64,000 bases of DNA, from positions 310,001 through 374,000 of the forward strand of contig FJUW01000037.1 in the NCBI GenBank assembly GCA_900074885.1. Reading direction: 5' to 3'. The notes beneath the pieces are model-generated. The model saw only the letters and a program-made list of their open reading frames with translations, was not told the DNA's origin and ran no database searches. The translations under genes and the position numbers were made by a program. Within the stretch, counting starts at the first letter, position 1. Every line of letters starts with the position of its first letter. Below, one piece after another: positions 9,810 through 21,976 of this stretch. This stretch comes from Rhynchosporium graminicola (lineage: Eukaryota; Ascomycota; Leotiomycetes; Helotiales; Ploettnerulaceae).

Positions 9810-12800
9810 GGTTTCGGTAGTCCTGTTTACATGTCAGCTTCCTTCACGATCTATGTTGAGGGCAGGACTTACAGATCAACTGGTGCGTATGGTGGGTAGT
9901 ATGTCGATCTTGAAGTATCGGACTGATGAATCTTCTTAAGTACGAAGGAAGATCCCAGGGGAGATCTTGGAGAGACAGGGTAGAAGTTGTGATAATGTCC
10001 AGATGAGCGATGAGGTTGAAGCAGTGGAGGTTGAGGTTGTAGTAGAGATTGAAAGAGATTGGAAAGGTGGGGAAGATGAAAGTGTCAGAGATGTGATCTT
10101 TCTGGTGAATTTGAAGTTGAAGCTGGCATCGCCTCCTTTTGACTGGCTGCTTCTGGTAGGGCAGTAACAAGTACGGTCTGGTTGCTGTTAGCGTATGCAA
10201 ATCGCGGGTGAATTATAGCAAAGATAAATCAAATGAATAGGTTCATGGGAGCTGACAATTTGTGTTTTTCAAAGGTGCGCTGCTGCTGCCCGCCTGATTT
10301 TGAAGTGGGTGTGAGCCCCGGTTTGCCTTCGTGTTTATCTACGCGACGACGACAGCAACAACCACGACAAAACACTCCGTGACAGCACCAATCTCGAGTA
10401 CAAGGCGGCAAATTCTCTCTATTATCAAAATGATAACCCGTTACGCGTTATTTGGCAGAGTGTTATTTACAGCGGCGAAATTGGGTCTTCAAGTTTGCCT
10501 TTCATATGGAAACCGGATTTTCCTATCTGCGCGAGCCTCAAGGAGATCTCTCACTTGCAGGCTTGTCGCCGCATCCACCATTCTCATAATATCTATAGCA
10601 GAAGACAGCCATATAGGGTAATTAGCTGTTTGAAACTGAGTTCATCAGGCAAGTTCAGTTTTGCGATTTCAAGTTGGCTCTTTTCTCGTGGCTGTACGCA
10701 TTTGTGCTTTCAAAAGTGGGAATTACAGCGAGCAGAAGAGCATTTATAAGACCAGCAGATCCGAATCACTTGTGGAGAGAACTAGATTTGAGCTATTGCA
10801 AGTTGATTTGTTGGCAAGACTTCTTCGGCCAAGATAGATTTATGTGGTATTTGAAGCCCGAAGCCAGCAGACTTCGGAAAAGGATATGGCTAAGAATTTG
10901 AAGATATAGAATACTATCAAATCTTCTGCGCGAACGCCATCGACTTGAGGCCCAGCGGACTACGATAGAGTGTATTAAATATGGTCTGCGGAAACAGGAG
11001 GGTCATGAAGACAGTGCCCAGTTAGTAGACGGTAGAAGATGACATCTACGGGTCCAGAGCTAAGTCGGCGAAACACAGGCAAAGAGGAGGCATACAAATT
11101 CGGAGAGAAGAAGGGAGCTTGAGACTGTTGACGTGCGAATACAAGAGGAGGAATCACCAGGAGAAAACACGAACATGTTGACAGAACGAAAACATGTAAT
11201 AAAGGCAAGAGGCTTGTCGACAACAGCGAAATTGATAGAAGATGTACTTATCCGATAGTAAAGCTGGTAATAGCTGTGGACTAGGAGAGTTCTTAACAGC
11301 ATATGCTCAAAAAGATGCCGACAAGAGAGCAGGAAGACATATCAGCTGAAGACACTCAAAGGGACGGTTTACAATAGGAATAGAAGAAGGTTTACCACAA
11401 GTTGAAGTAGAAGAAGGCATAAAGGAAGACTCTATTAAGGCGCTTGAGGGGACATTTGACAGGATGAAGAGGAAGAGGTCTTTATTCGAGGTTCGAGGAG
11501 ACTGCCGAAAGAGGACTAGAAGAGGTTTCTCATCGCGGTTATGAAAGATACCGCCGATAAGAAGACAAATGTATATTCTATCATAAGAGATATCCCGAGG
11601 ATGATGAACAAATATCACAAAATCGCACTTGTATTAAGAGATTGATGAGACACCAAGGCCGAATCACAACTGAATAAGCTACAAAGGGAAAATCCAAAGA
11701 AACCGCGCTATAATACATTTCAACTACTCGCTGAGATTGCCAGGACTTGAGATCCTAAGAAATATAATTATTTGAACTTTTTATAAAAGTATCATAATCG
11801 TATAATCATGAAGGACGAAATAGGCAGCGTGATGAAGTATACGAGAAGAATTTCTAGAACATGTCAGGTAGATTTGTCTCGTTTTAAAAATCGATGTAAA
11901 CAGTAACAAGTTCGCTCTTCAGAGGTCGATAGATATATCAAATGATAGCTTAAGATGTGAAGGTATGTATATATCGATGCCTAAATGCTATATTCCGCAA
12001 ATGCATATAGTAAATATAAGATCAGAAGGGATACTTTACTCGGCTTAAAATACTACTACTCTCTACCAAATAGTACATCCTCCTTTGGTTAATATTCTCT
12101 GGTCTACATAGGTTGCTTGTGTCGCGTACATCGAACTTCTGATTGTTCACATTGCCAGTTCGACTCGATACACCCGAGCCCGGTCGGAGCCACGTGAACC
12201 CTTCCCCGACCAAGCTCTTTAGTTATTCATGAATATTTTTGAATTAAGATAATACAATGAAATCTCATCTCTTCAAGTGATCTACGTCCTTGAGAACGAA
12301 AATTATAGAGAATCAAGTGATTCGGCCGGCACCTGATCCTAGCGTGTTTCGACGCGACAAATGGAATATAGATATTTTCCCTCTCCACAGCTTCAAGCTC
12401 CTCTCATCAGGCGTCAATAAACCAAATTCCCCCAATCTTCAAAATAATATAATTAACCCTACTTATCACGTAGCAGACAGCATACATACATACATTTGAA
12501 TCTCTACTCAACTTGCAGCTCTTGACTCTCAGTTTTGTTCAAGGCAGACCACTTGGACCAGCGCCTCCTGACCTGTTGATGAGTAATGCGGTTCTGAAGA
12601 CTTAATGTATTACGTTCGCTCCCACACAGCACTGATGGCTTCTTCGAGCATGGAGCGTGAGAATTCATTATTTCATCGTTCGTGGGGCCGCTGCCATTTT
12701 CGACTTCTGACCTCCCAATGTGGAAGTCGCGGTACCGCAGACATGATCGGAACGGATTCCTCACCCAATCTTGCTTCTCTCTCCGTCTTCTTCCTTTCCT

Positions 12801-13141
12801 CTCCACGATATCATCAACGTCTCCAGATCAACGCGCCCGGGAGAGGCTACAACCGTTCAACTTCGCGTAAGTAACTATACGAATCCTCTTGATATCTTGG
12901 AACTCTTCACTAACGTTCGATTCAGCTTTTCCTCTGAAGTATACTACGTTGTTCGACTGTTGTCGTTGAGAGTACCAACGTAAGCTTGACTTGCGGGAAG
13001 CGGTTCCATCAATACGTACGTCCTATTCTCTAAGCTACTTCGTTTTCAGTGGTATTACCACTATCCGAGTTCCGAGTTATAGGCAATTGATATAAGTCTG
13101 AATGAGCATACAACTTGTATGATTTATCTCGCAGATTGTCA
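9810..13141. other. gene-free, partly AT-rich stretch
   Basis: About 3.3 kb without a supportable gene. The segment around 11640-12060 is clearly AT-rich with long A/T runs, unlike the genes nearby, and could be decayed repeat sequence. The first few hundred bases are probably promoter of the broken gene at 7683-9809. Upstream exons of the gene beginning at 13142 may lie near 12770-12980 but cannot be shown. Confidence 0.4.
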
Positions 13142-15655
13142 ATGAGCAGCTGCCGAAATCATTTCCGTGGTTCTATACACGATCATCAACTCCTCATAGC
13201 TCATTGCACTAGCTCTTTCAAGAAAGCTCATCCTCAAGTTGCTTCACAACCAGCTCCTTACCAACCCGCTCCGTACCAGCAGCCTCAGTACCAGCAAGCC
13301 CCGTACCAGCAAGCCCCGTACCAGCAACCTCAGTACCAGCAAGCCCCGTACCAGCCAAACTACTTCCATAAATATGCAACCATGCCACAAGCTCCTGCTA
13401 TCATGTCTACATCAACGTTGCCTCATCTTATGCCATCCCAGCTGTTAGCTCGACCCAAAGTTCGGCTAGCTGGGGAGGCCTTCAGGCAATTTCTCAAAGC
13501 TAAGTATGAGAAACGAGTGGCAAAGCGTGCAGCAAAGGCGGCCGTTGTCAAAGTCAGAAACTCAAGTGGAAATTGATTTAAAGGATCTTTCCTCATCGCC
13601 TGCTACAGACGCACCTCGACCGGATGGTAATATTGCTTCGGCAACGCACAAACAACCAATCCGGCTCCCCAGGAGAAGGATTCAGGCGTTCCGGGAGGAG
13701 AGATAGTTGAAAACGCTCCAAGCGAGGTGCCCAATGCTTCGTTGACAAGACAAGCGAGCCTCGTCCTGCCGGAGCTCTCAGTTAAGCGAGCAGCTGTCGA
13801 AGAGTTGCCGCAAAATGCTGCAACTGCAAAGAAAAGCTGGATTCAAGAGACCTCCAATCCATCTCAACTCAAAGACAAGTGGAAGCTGGTTGTTACAGGA
13901 TTTCAAGCCAAAAAGCTAGTCGTTCTCGACCAACATCAAGATCCGCAGACACGGACTCTCATTGAGAAATCCAAAAAGCCAGTCTTTTTCGAACAGCACA
14001 ATAATCAGCAAGCACAGACTCACTCGGTCGAGCAATCCAGAGAGCCGTCCAATCTACCTTCTCATCCGGCTGGCGAGTCAGACGACTGCCGTGTGAACCA
14101 GCCAAAACACGGTCCAGACGCGCATGCTGATGCTATGCGATGTGTGGACAAGTTGCTGGGTCTCGTGCATGGTCATGATGGTCGTATCCTCGACAAACTG
14201 AACATAGAAGAATGGGAGATTCTTGCGAGCGATATGATCTATGAAACGTCTGGCTCTCAATCTTGCATCATGATGCCATCGTGGACGAGTAGCCATCGAT
14301 CGGAAAAGTCGTCGCCTCACTTTCGTCAACACATCATATTCTTCCTGCCTATGAACTTGAATCGCACGATGGTAGCTACCATCGTCGACATACCCCAGCA
14401 GAGACTATACATCTTCGGTCCTTCTCGCCTGCATCAAGATTTAATCAACAGGTCCGAATTCATCCTCAGAGTCAACGATATTCCATGTGGCGGCTCGACA
14501 TGGAAACACCGCGGCCTCGAGTATCAAGATGATACGACGGACTCCGAGTGCGCTATCTGGACCATGTTCTTTCTAAAACGTCACTTGACGGGAGAAACAT
14601 TGGATCCACACGATTACGGTGTGACGGACTTGAGATACAGATATGCACGGGTATTCGCTTACGAGTACGAGGCGCTGCGACCGGAAATCTCTGAGTTACT
14701 GGATGCGTATCGTTCGGTACATCGTATGGGATCGTCCATGAGTCTGAACGTGGATTGGAGTTCGAATATTGAGCGGGGTCTGAATAGCGGCTCACAAGAA
14801 ACGCAGCCCTCTCCATCAGGTGCTCAGCGTTCGAATACAACATCATTCGTCTCGGGAACCGTCGCGAGTAGTCTCTCCACACCAGGCACACCAAAGGACA
14901 AGAGAGAAGTCTCGCTGGGGCTCGGACATCTATATGCCACCAGCCCAAAGGTATCAAAAGGCATTATGAGAACGTCAACAAGCTCACAACATAGGGAGAA
15001 GACACCTGGTCAACACTCTTCTCAAATATCGAGTGAATCCTCAAGTCAACAGATGGTCCAGAATGACAGATCTTCATCAGTAGTTTCAAACACCGGCCGT
15101 CTATCCTCTTTATCCTCACTGCATAACCTACTACGAGCCTCCCCTTTCAATACAATCCCGACCGCAAAGACAGATGATGCACCAATTAGAGAGGATATTC
15201 TTTCACACGATCGGATTCGTCAGGCTATGATTCGCACCAATCCTGATAACATTTGCGATAGGCTAAACGATATAGCTCCTCTATCTCGTCCGATCAATAA
15301 GGATCCGATTGTGTCACTATCAGTACCATCTAAGCAACTCCCGCAAGATTCCCAACGATCTAGGTCGCATATCAGTAGCATTTGGAATTCTAAATTGTCC
15401 CGATTGTCTCCAAAATCTATAAGACACCAACGAAGTGGAAGCTTGACATCAAGCGCACGATTTGTAACATATCAAAGGGTGCCCGATCTGTCGTTCAATA
15501 AGCCAGTCAGCCAGCCATTCATCCAGAATGAGAATCCGACCAGAAAGGACGTCAGTCCTACTCACCACGACCCAGCCCTACGTGGATCTGATGGCGACGA
15601 TACCCTGTACCCTAGATCGTCAATGATCACGACCCGAAACACAGACAACGCATAG
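13142..15655 (+). CDS. degenerate Ulp1/C48-like protease-fold protein
   Basis: Proposed exons are 13142-13552 and 13673-15655, joined in phase by a 120-bp intron with a weak GTCAGA donor and CCCCAG acceptor; 797 residues. The downstream part has no ATG of its own near its start, so an upstream exon is required. N-terminal region: a PYQQA/PQYQQ repeat, then a basic segment. Residues about 285-460 resemble the C48 (Ulp1/SENP) core: FFLPMNLNRTMVATIVDI, YIFGPS, then YQDDTTDSECAIW. The active-site Gln (422) and Cys (430) are present. The expected His-Trp is Arg-Thr (about 368) and the expected Asp in the yDS motif is Gly386, so catalysis is unlikely. The last 330 residues are Ser-rich and disordered. 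Active C48 enzymes cut SUMO or related tags; this one may only bind. Two compensating frameshifts are the alternative to the weak intron. Confidence 0.5.
13251..13355 (+). repeat. 15-bp coding minisatellite
   Basis: About seven tandem 15-bp units (CAGCAAGCCCCGTAC and variants with CAGCCTCAGTAC) encode QQAPY/QQPQY repeats inside the first exon of the Ulp1-like gene. Units differ by a few bases, so the array may vary in length between strains. Confidence 0.85.
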
Positions 15656-17149
15656 CCTGGAAAACAGCGGCTGCAAAATAGAAGTGCTGGCAAGAGGGCA
15701 GACACAGATCCAGCTGATGTTCGTATGTCATCAACTGAAGTCGATTCATCACAATAAACCACGCGCGCCCAACGACTTAGATAATTCTGACGGGTCAGAG
15801 TGTCATTTGAAACTTGCAAGACCCAGGGAAACGAAGAGATCGAATGGCAAGAGATCACATGGACGTTGAATGGTCAATGGAGTGAAGAAGAAGGCTGGAG
15901 CATGTAGATCTAGCACTTTTGCTATTGTTGCTGTTACTGGCGCTCGGATTTTAGGGAGAAACATGACTGGCGTGGATTTGCTTCTCCTCATTAATACCAG
16001 ATCCCAGATAGCTATAGCTTATTTCTTCCAAATTCAATTAGATTATATCAAAATTCTTTCGTCTCCTAGCTATAAAGTGCGGAAGATGCTTCGCGATTAT
16101 ATCGTGAAACTCCGTGTGATTGCTTAGTGAGCCACGGATCCTCTGTATTTCTCTTACGGATCCAACGATCACATCCGTCACTAATGTTCCAGGCGGAAGC
16201 ATGTGAAACGCAATATCTTTATGAATGCGATGCTAAGCAAAACTTCTTCTTTTCATATCGCTTCATTCACCGATACCAGAAGCCGATGAGGAGAAACGGG
16301 GGTTTGTCTACACTTGCCGGGATTCCGTAAGGATAAATACATGTAATCTCTTCTGGCTTCTAGAATAGACGTTCAAGAAGTATCATTCTGTTATACTCAA
16401 TAATATATGTCAACCATTCAAGAAGTTCATGTGTCTGAAAAGCGCTCGTTCAAGGGCTCCCACACTTTGATGGGTGAAGGGTTTCTCTTTACGCTGATAA
16501 TGCTAAGTCTAAGCTTGGATACTGATTGGATACTGAGATCATAGATATAACTAGTACTAGCTATTTATAGTGTTGTGTTGTAGAGAGAATCAATGTCTAG
16601 ATGTATATAGGAATTGTTTTTCATCAGGTTACTGGTGATGTATCTCGAGATACTTCATGAATGCCTATAGAAGCTCTACGTTCCCGTTTGATCGAGGATT
16701 CAACGTCTCTGATCTCGTGTAATAGGTAGATTGAGCTATTCTACTTGTCATATTAAGGGTTCTGCAAATTCGATCGGTTTGCTACTTACCTCGCGACTTT
16801 TCTTTCGCCTCAGAGCTTCAATCGTCTCAATGGCTACACCAGGATTCGAGGCACCGCCACAAGAACACTAAAGACTAGCTGGTCCCAAGGCGTATGAGGT
16901 CATGAGCAAAGTCACGAGGCTTTTGTCGTCTGGTTGATCTGCATATTTGTGAAGAAGTGACAACTCAACCGCGTGAAATATATATCTGTTACCCGCGGAA
17001 GCAATGCCAGTTTGGGGACAGTACCTCGTGATAGGAAAATAGCTAGAGGACTAACACACTGTAGCTTCTCTTAGGGCTGTTCATCTTGCGGTAGATCTGA
17101 TATAAACACAAGGAGGGGTATGAATATGATCATATTCCTTATTCTTGGG
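15656..17149. other. gene-free stretch
   Basis: About 1.5 kb between the 3' ends of two converging genes. Local AT-rich segments lie near 16000-16100 and 16380-16640. No frame has coding character. Confidence 0.45.
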
Positions 17150-18655
17150 TCAGTCAAACAAAATCTCACTCAAAAGCTTTTTTGCAATCTCAGAATTCCA
17201 TTCAACCAATTTACGCTCCTTTGTTTCGTTCATCTTCCATTCCACAAAAGTCTCCATAGCGATTTTTTCAGCATCGCTTAGAAGATGCAGTCTTGTCTTC
17301 CACAACTCATCTCTAGGGACTCTATGCTGTCTGGTTCCAAAGAATCTCTCGTCCAGAAACGCCCAGAAGAGCGCGTCAAAGGCCCAGCTCTTCCTCGCTG
17401 CATAACTCAGCCAGAATCTGCCTGTTTCCCAGCTCTCAAACATGTACACTGACAGCGGGACTTCCATACAACTCTTATCATATCGCGCAGTAGCTTCAGC
17501 CTTCTCCATAGCTGATAACCAAATCTTCATGCGCGGCTCGTAGAACTTGACCCAATCCTCAATGCCATCGTCCCACATGTCGGGCGCATCGAGGACTAAC
17601 CACCAGGGTGGATCAAGGGAGAATTGACTAGGGGCAGCATATGTGAACTCCCAGTCAATGAAAGCGGCGATATTGTCAGAGTCGTCAAGAAGAATATTGC
17701 CTGCTCGTAGATCGTCGCAATACAGCCGAAAAGAGCCCGTACTGGCAGGTGCGGGTGATAAGATTGTGCTCATAGTCATGGATTGTGCTGACCAATTGTC
17801 CTCTTTGAACCCAAAGATTTCAAGTTTGCTCTCCCTCGCAAGTCTGCGAAAGATTTGGCGAGCGACGTATTTGTTTCTACAATCGTCTGCTGAGGTAACA
17901 AGGTCGTTTTGTTGAAAAATAAGCTGAGCTAGATGCATATTTGCGAGCTCGGTGTAGTATTCGTCCGCCGTACTATACGTTTGCTCCCTTGGGGGTAGTA
18001 TTGAGCTTGGAATACCTGCTAGCTGAAGCATATCGTTCATGTTACGAGTAATTGGGCGTGCTGCCACGGAGTAGGAATCTTCGCCCGACTCGACCAAGGA
18101 CCCAATGCGAGGAAAGGTATGCTGCGAAAGCTCTAGTAAGCAGCTTGCAACTTTTCTATAAAGATCTTCGAGAGAATCCTCCGAAATATTAGGATCCAGA
18201 ACGAAGGTTTTGTTAGTATTGTCGTTGGTGGCGTTGAGTGCAGTCGACATCGAGTGCTGATGTTCAACATACTTGATGATGAGATAGTATCCTAGCTCAG
18301 GAGTCATGCCATGATATAGTACTGGAGCAATTGGTATTCGGGTTCGCTTCTCGATGTACCTGGCAGTTGCAAACTCGATCAATATCTTCTCCTCGGGGAA
18401 TTTGGCGTAGCAGGGAATGGGTCTTCGAACTATGACATCTGAGGAGCAGCATGGGACGCGCAATCTGTATACGATGTTGTACCCGCCGATATTCATAGGA
18501 GTAATCCATGTTGAAGGACAACCAAACTTTTCAGTTGCTAATACCTCTACAAGACGGATGGCGGACCTCTGTCTCATCTCTGGCTGCACCTTTTCCCATT
18601 CCTCATCATTTCTATCCCATACCAGATTGTCAAAATCCTCCCGAGTGTCTCCCAT
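17150..18655 (-). CDS. APH-type phosphotransferase family protein
   Basis: A single exon of 501 residues starting at the ATG at 18655 (MGDTREDFDNLVWDR). It belongs to the fungal branch of the aminoglycoside phosphotransferase/choline kinase-like fold. The nucleotide-binding region appears as IGGYNIVYRLRV at about residue 57. The catalytic loop LYCDDLRAGNIL lies near residues 309-320, where the second Asp of CDD and the Asn match the HxDxxxxN loop. The metal-binding motif is IDWEF at about 332-336. The classic loop His is absent, as I recall for many fungal members of this family. Substrates are generally unknown and aminoglycoside resistance should not be assumed. It is isolated in the accessory segment with no pathway neighbours. 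Confidence 0.87.
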   Translation of the reverse strand: MGDTREDFDNLVWDRNDEEWEKVQPEMRQRSAIRLVEVLATEKFGCPSTWITPMNIGGYNIVYRLRVPCCSSDVIVRRPIPCYAKFPEEKILIEFATARYIEKRTRIPIAPVLYHGMTPELGYYLIIKYVEHQHSMSTALNATNDNTNKTFVLDPNISEDSLEDLYRKVASCLLELSQHTFPRIGSLVESGEDSYSVAARPITRNMNDMLQLAGIPSSILPPREQTYSTADEYYTELANMHLAQLIFQQNDLVTSADDCRNKYVARQIFRRLARESKLEIFGFKEDNWSAQSMTMSTILSPAPASTGSFRLYCDDLRAGNILLDDSDNIAAFIDWEFTYAAPSQFSLDPPWWLVLDAPDMWDDGIEDWVKFYEPRMKIWLSAMEKAEATARYDKSCMEVPLSVYMFESWETGRFWLSYAARKSWAFDALFWAFLDERFFGTRQHRVPRDELWKTRLHLLSDAEKIAMETFVEWKMNETKERKLVEWNSEIAKKLLSEILFD

Positions 18656-19544
18656 TACTGATGCCAATTGTAACCCTGATTTTTGAAGATCTTGAGTTGT
18701 ACCGAGTAAGGGGAAAACAAGGAGTGCAGTGATATGGGGGAAAGGCTGAAAGATCGGGGATAATGTGCTTGTGGTCTGATGATAAGTAACTTTGAGCTCA
18801 ACACACCATTTCTTGAGGTTTGCGGCTAAATCTTTTGGGGACTAGCTTATGGCCGGGGTGTAATCATCAGGGCCCCAAAGTGTTCACGCGGCGCTGGTCT
18901 CTGAGAAAAACCAACATCCTACCCATGTTTTACTGTTGGTAAAGGACCATGGTGGTAAAAAACCATGAGAACCTTGAGAACCGTGAGTCGAAACTTAACT
19001 GTAGTACGGACAGGACATGGCACAGCGCTTACAGCCAGCCTCTGGGTCCAAATGCCTGAAGAATTCTCGCCAGCGCGATGTAACTGGATGGTGTTTGTAT
19101 CGATTGGTCCGCTGTGTTAACATCATGAGGTCTTTCATGGCCTTTGGTCTGGTTGTTGGGTTTCACTTGACGCCTGCTGCCGTTGGGTTGAGTGACTATG
19201 AGAGAGACTATTCTCGTCTCGTATGGCAAGCTCGAAGATATACGAAGGCAGTATAAAGAGAGAAGAAGTTCCAAGTAGAGCCTCTGTTCAACTGTCCAAC
19301 CATCGAAATACCTCGTATCTCATTCACTACCCAGATCTACGGCCTTCGCCTGTAGTTCAACATCATTTCTACAGCCTCCCACTTGAGCCGTACATCTTCC
19401 CGACTTTTATCCTTCGAAGCATACGTTACTCATTGCCTCTCCTTTATCATACAGTAGCGCTTTGGCAACTACATAAAAAACTGTTCGCTCTACCATTCCC
19501 AATTTTCCCAGTCCACCCCGCTTATTTTGCTAGATCCATTCATC
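18656..19544. other. divergent promoter region
   Basis: This lies between the APH-type gene (minus) and a small plus-strand gene. A TATA-like gtataaag at about 19251-19258 followed by pyrimidine-rich sequence would suit the small gene. Nothing else was recognised. Confidence 0.4.
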
Positions 19545-19775
19545 ATGTCCAACAATGATCGAGCCAGCGGGGGGAGTAGTGGAAGCATGGAACGCTCATT
19601 CGCCATTGAAGATGCCACAATGAAAGCTGGGGATCTCAGTCAGAAAAGACGCCAGGAGGCTAAGAAGAAGAGGGAGGAGGAAGCCGAAGCAAAGAGAGTG
19701 TATGACGCAGGGCAGGCGAGTCTTTCGGCTGGAGATATAAGCCATAGTCGACGCAAAAACAAGGAGAAACGTTGA
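19545..19775 (+). CDS. small highly charged protein with duplicated AGD motif
   Basis: 76 residues, single exon, ATG at 19545. The protein is hydrophilic and basic, begins MSNNDRASGGSSGSMERSF, and has a Lys/Glu/Arg-rich centre (QEAKKKREEEAEAKR) likely to be a single long helix. The motif KAGDLSQKRR recurs 40 residues later as SAGDISHSRR, an internal duplication. There is no signal peptide, membrane segment or known domain. A plausible TATA element lies about 290 bp upstream. The repeat and composition argue for a real gene, but no homologue is recognised. Confidence 0.45.
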   Translation: MSNNDRASGGSSGSMERSFAIEDATMKAGDLSQKRRQEAKKKREEEAEAKRVYDAGQASLSAGDISHSRRKNKEKR

Positions 19776-20685
19776 TTCACTGGCTTTTTGTTACGATATG
19801 ATCGACCTCAAACTCTTGGTCTGGTGGCGCATTGCAGGTGGAGGGTCCTGGAGTCGTTTGTTGTGGATATGTACGGATGAGGGCCTGGAGAAGAGCCTCC
19901 TGATATTGGCTCCTTGTGGAAAAGCACACTCTTTATGAATGCAAATCTTAGTCGACAGATGTAACTTGCTCTTCGATTAGTGCCTGGAATTGCTGCTGTA
20001 TTGAATTTCGGGAGCGGAAGAATCGTAGGAGAGACTGATAGATACAATGAAATCAGGAAGCTGGGTTGCTCTCATCTATAGCTATTCTGTGAGTTAGCCG
20101 TGTTTCTTCGATAAACAAATCCGTCTCATCCGACGGCACGAACAGACATTTGACTATCACGAAATCCACCAATTCCTCTGCAATTGTCTTCTAGATTAGT
20201 CCAATTTTAAGCTCTACATAGGATCTCCAATACGACTTTAGGAAGCGGATCAGATAGTAAGCTCTCTTCTCACGCGAGTGTACCATTGGGGAGCGGCCAC
20301 AGGGGTCTGCCACATCCTCTGCTCATTTCTAGGTCCCAGGGTAATTCATCGAACTCCTTGATTTGATAGCTACCCCCAAAATTATACCAACTCGCTCGCT
20401 AACAAGGTACCCTATAGGAGTACGGAATCGCTATAATACGGTCCGTAACGAGAAGCATCACAGCAAGCGAGATAATTTATTTTACAGGATAGAAAAGTGC
20501 TGCTGATGAGTTGTAAGTAGAAATATTTGGGAGGAACACGTGCGCATGCTCTAAGGATGGTACGTCTTCTCAAATACTATAGTTATTTTTGATTGCTTGG
20601 AATGCAATTTTCAAAACGATATTCTGTTTGTGTTTCTTATAACCAGATTGCGCTCCTTCATCGAAAACATATCTCTAGCATGAAT
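19776..20685. other. gene-free stretch
   Basis: About 0.9 kb between converging 3' ends. No coding frame, repeat or RNA gene was recognised. Confidence 0.45.
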
Positions 20686-21113
20686 TTAGGCGTCCTCGTC
20701 ATCCGTTGAGTCGTGGTAATCCTCCTCCACTTCATCCTCCTCAGCCTCCTCGTTCTCTTCCTTAACTTCCACCTTTACGTTCTCCATCTTCACATTCTTC
20801 TCCTTCCCAACGATCGCCCCTTTCATCTCCGTTGTCCCAGCTCCACTCACATACTCATCCTCACAACTTTCTTCTTCTCCACAGCCTTCTTCTCCACAAC
20901 CTTCTTCTCGACATCTTTCTTCGCACCAGGAACTGTCGGCTTAATACCATTCGCCTCCTTGAATCGAGTCCATCGCATCGCCGCCGTAGGAGCCTTATCC
21001 AGACCTAGATCCTCCGCCACGAGCTTCCAGTCGATGCCGATGAGTTTGTTGTTTTCTGTTATCTGGCTGATGATTGAGAGGAGGAGCTTGTAGTTGTCTT
21101 CGACGGAGGGCAT
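20686..21113 (-). CDS. Myb-like domain small protein
   Basis: ATG at 21113 (MPSVEDNYKLLLSII). Residues 4-55 form a small Myb-like helical domain (YKLLLSIISQITENN... IDWKLVAEDLGL... AAMRWTRFKEANGI), a type common and multi-copy in filamentous ascomycetes and probably nucleic-acid binding. The same domain ends the broken gene at 7683-9809. After a Lys/Glu/Val-rich linker (VEKKVVEKKAVEKKK) the frame meets TGA at 20847. Another frame then reads an acidic tail, EENEEAEEDEVEEDYHDSTD, to TAA at 20686. A 35-nt GTATGT...AAAG intron would join them in phase but is shorter than any other intron here. A one-base indel in the repetitive linker is the other explanation. The tail composition strongly suggests it belongs to the gene. 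Confidence 0.65.
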
Positions 21114-21976
21114 TGTTGCTATGTTGTGCTGTGCTGTGTAACTCGGTATGAGTGGGCTCGTGAATTACTGTTGGCTGACTGTGGTGGTGGTGCTGCGGTG
21201 CTTGTGATGCTGTAGGATAGTTGTGTACGAAGTAGAGTAAGTATGCTGAGATAGGCCCAGGTCCAGGTCCAGGTTTAAGTATCTGATAATCTCGCATGAG
21301 GTTCTTCTCAAATACTCCAGAAAGACAGTGTCTGGAAGTAATCTGAAGTTTCGCTCTATGCTCCAGTCAGCGCAGCTCGAAGAATTAACAGTATGCTCTA
21401 GTCTTTTCCTCATTTCCTTCTAGACGAGACAGCTCTTTGTCATGTCTGATTCGGCGCGTCAGAAAAGAAGTTTCATCCTTCTGCAATGAATACCTCTCTC
21501 TAAAAGCACCGCTTACGGTGGATGTTCAAATGTTCTGGAAGTGTCTGCAGGCATGAGTTGTATGGAGTCGATCCCAGCCAAAAAATAGATGGGGAGAGAT
21601 TCGGCACAATTATGTACATTGGAGAGTTTGATCCTTGTGACGCAACCAACCAAGAAGAATCACACTGGAGTCGTCAGATATTCGACAATTCAGAAGTTGG
21701 GGCAGTAGGTCGGCGGATGGAGCCTTCTTGCGCGAGCCTGACAGTTGACTCGGGCTGGGTGGTGTTGATCTCACCGATTCTTGCAGTCTCCACGAGTGTC
21801 TGAGCAAGCAAGCAACACTGCTTCATTCAAGACACAATTCGATAAGCAAAGAAAGTTTCGTGTCTTCAAACGGTCAAAATTATGGCTAGTACATTCCAGA
21901 ACATATGCAAAATCCTTTTCAGAGGCTTAGATTAGATATGCAAAATACTCTCATATCGACAACACTTCCAGACCAT
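21114..21976. other. intergenic, no gene seen
   Basis: This contains the promoter of the Myb-like gene and the 3' flank of the aldehyde dehydrogenase gene. A near-tandem ccaggt repeat sits at 21259-21274. No gene was recognised. Confidence 0.45.

Noticed and set aside
17150..18655. Antibiotic-resistance gene reading of the APH-type protein
   Set aside because: This fungal branch is large and of unknown substrate, and fold membership alone does not show aminoglycoside resistance.
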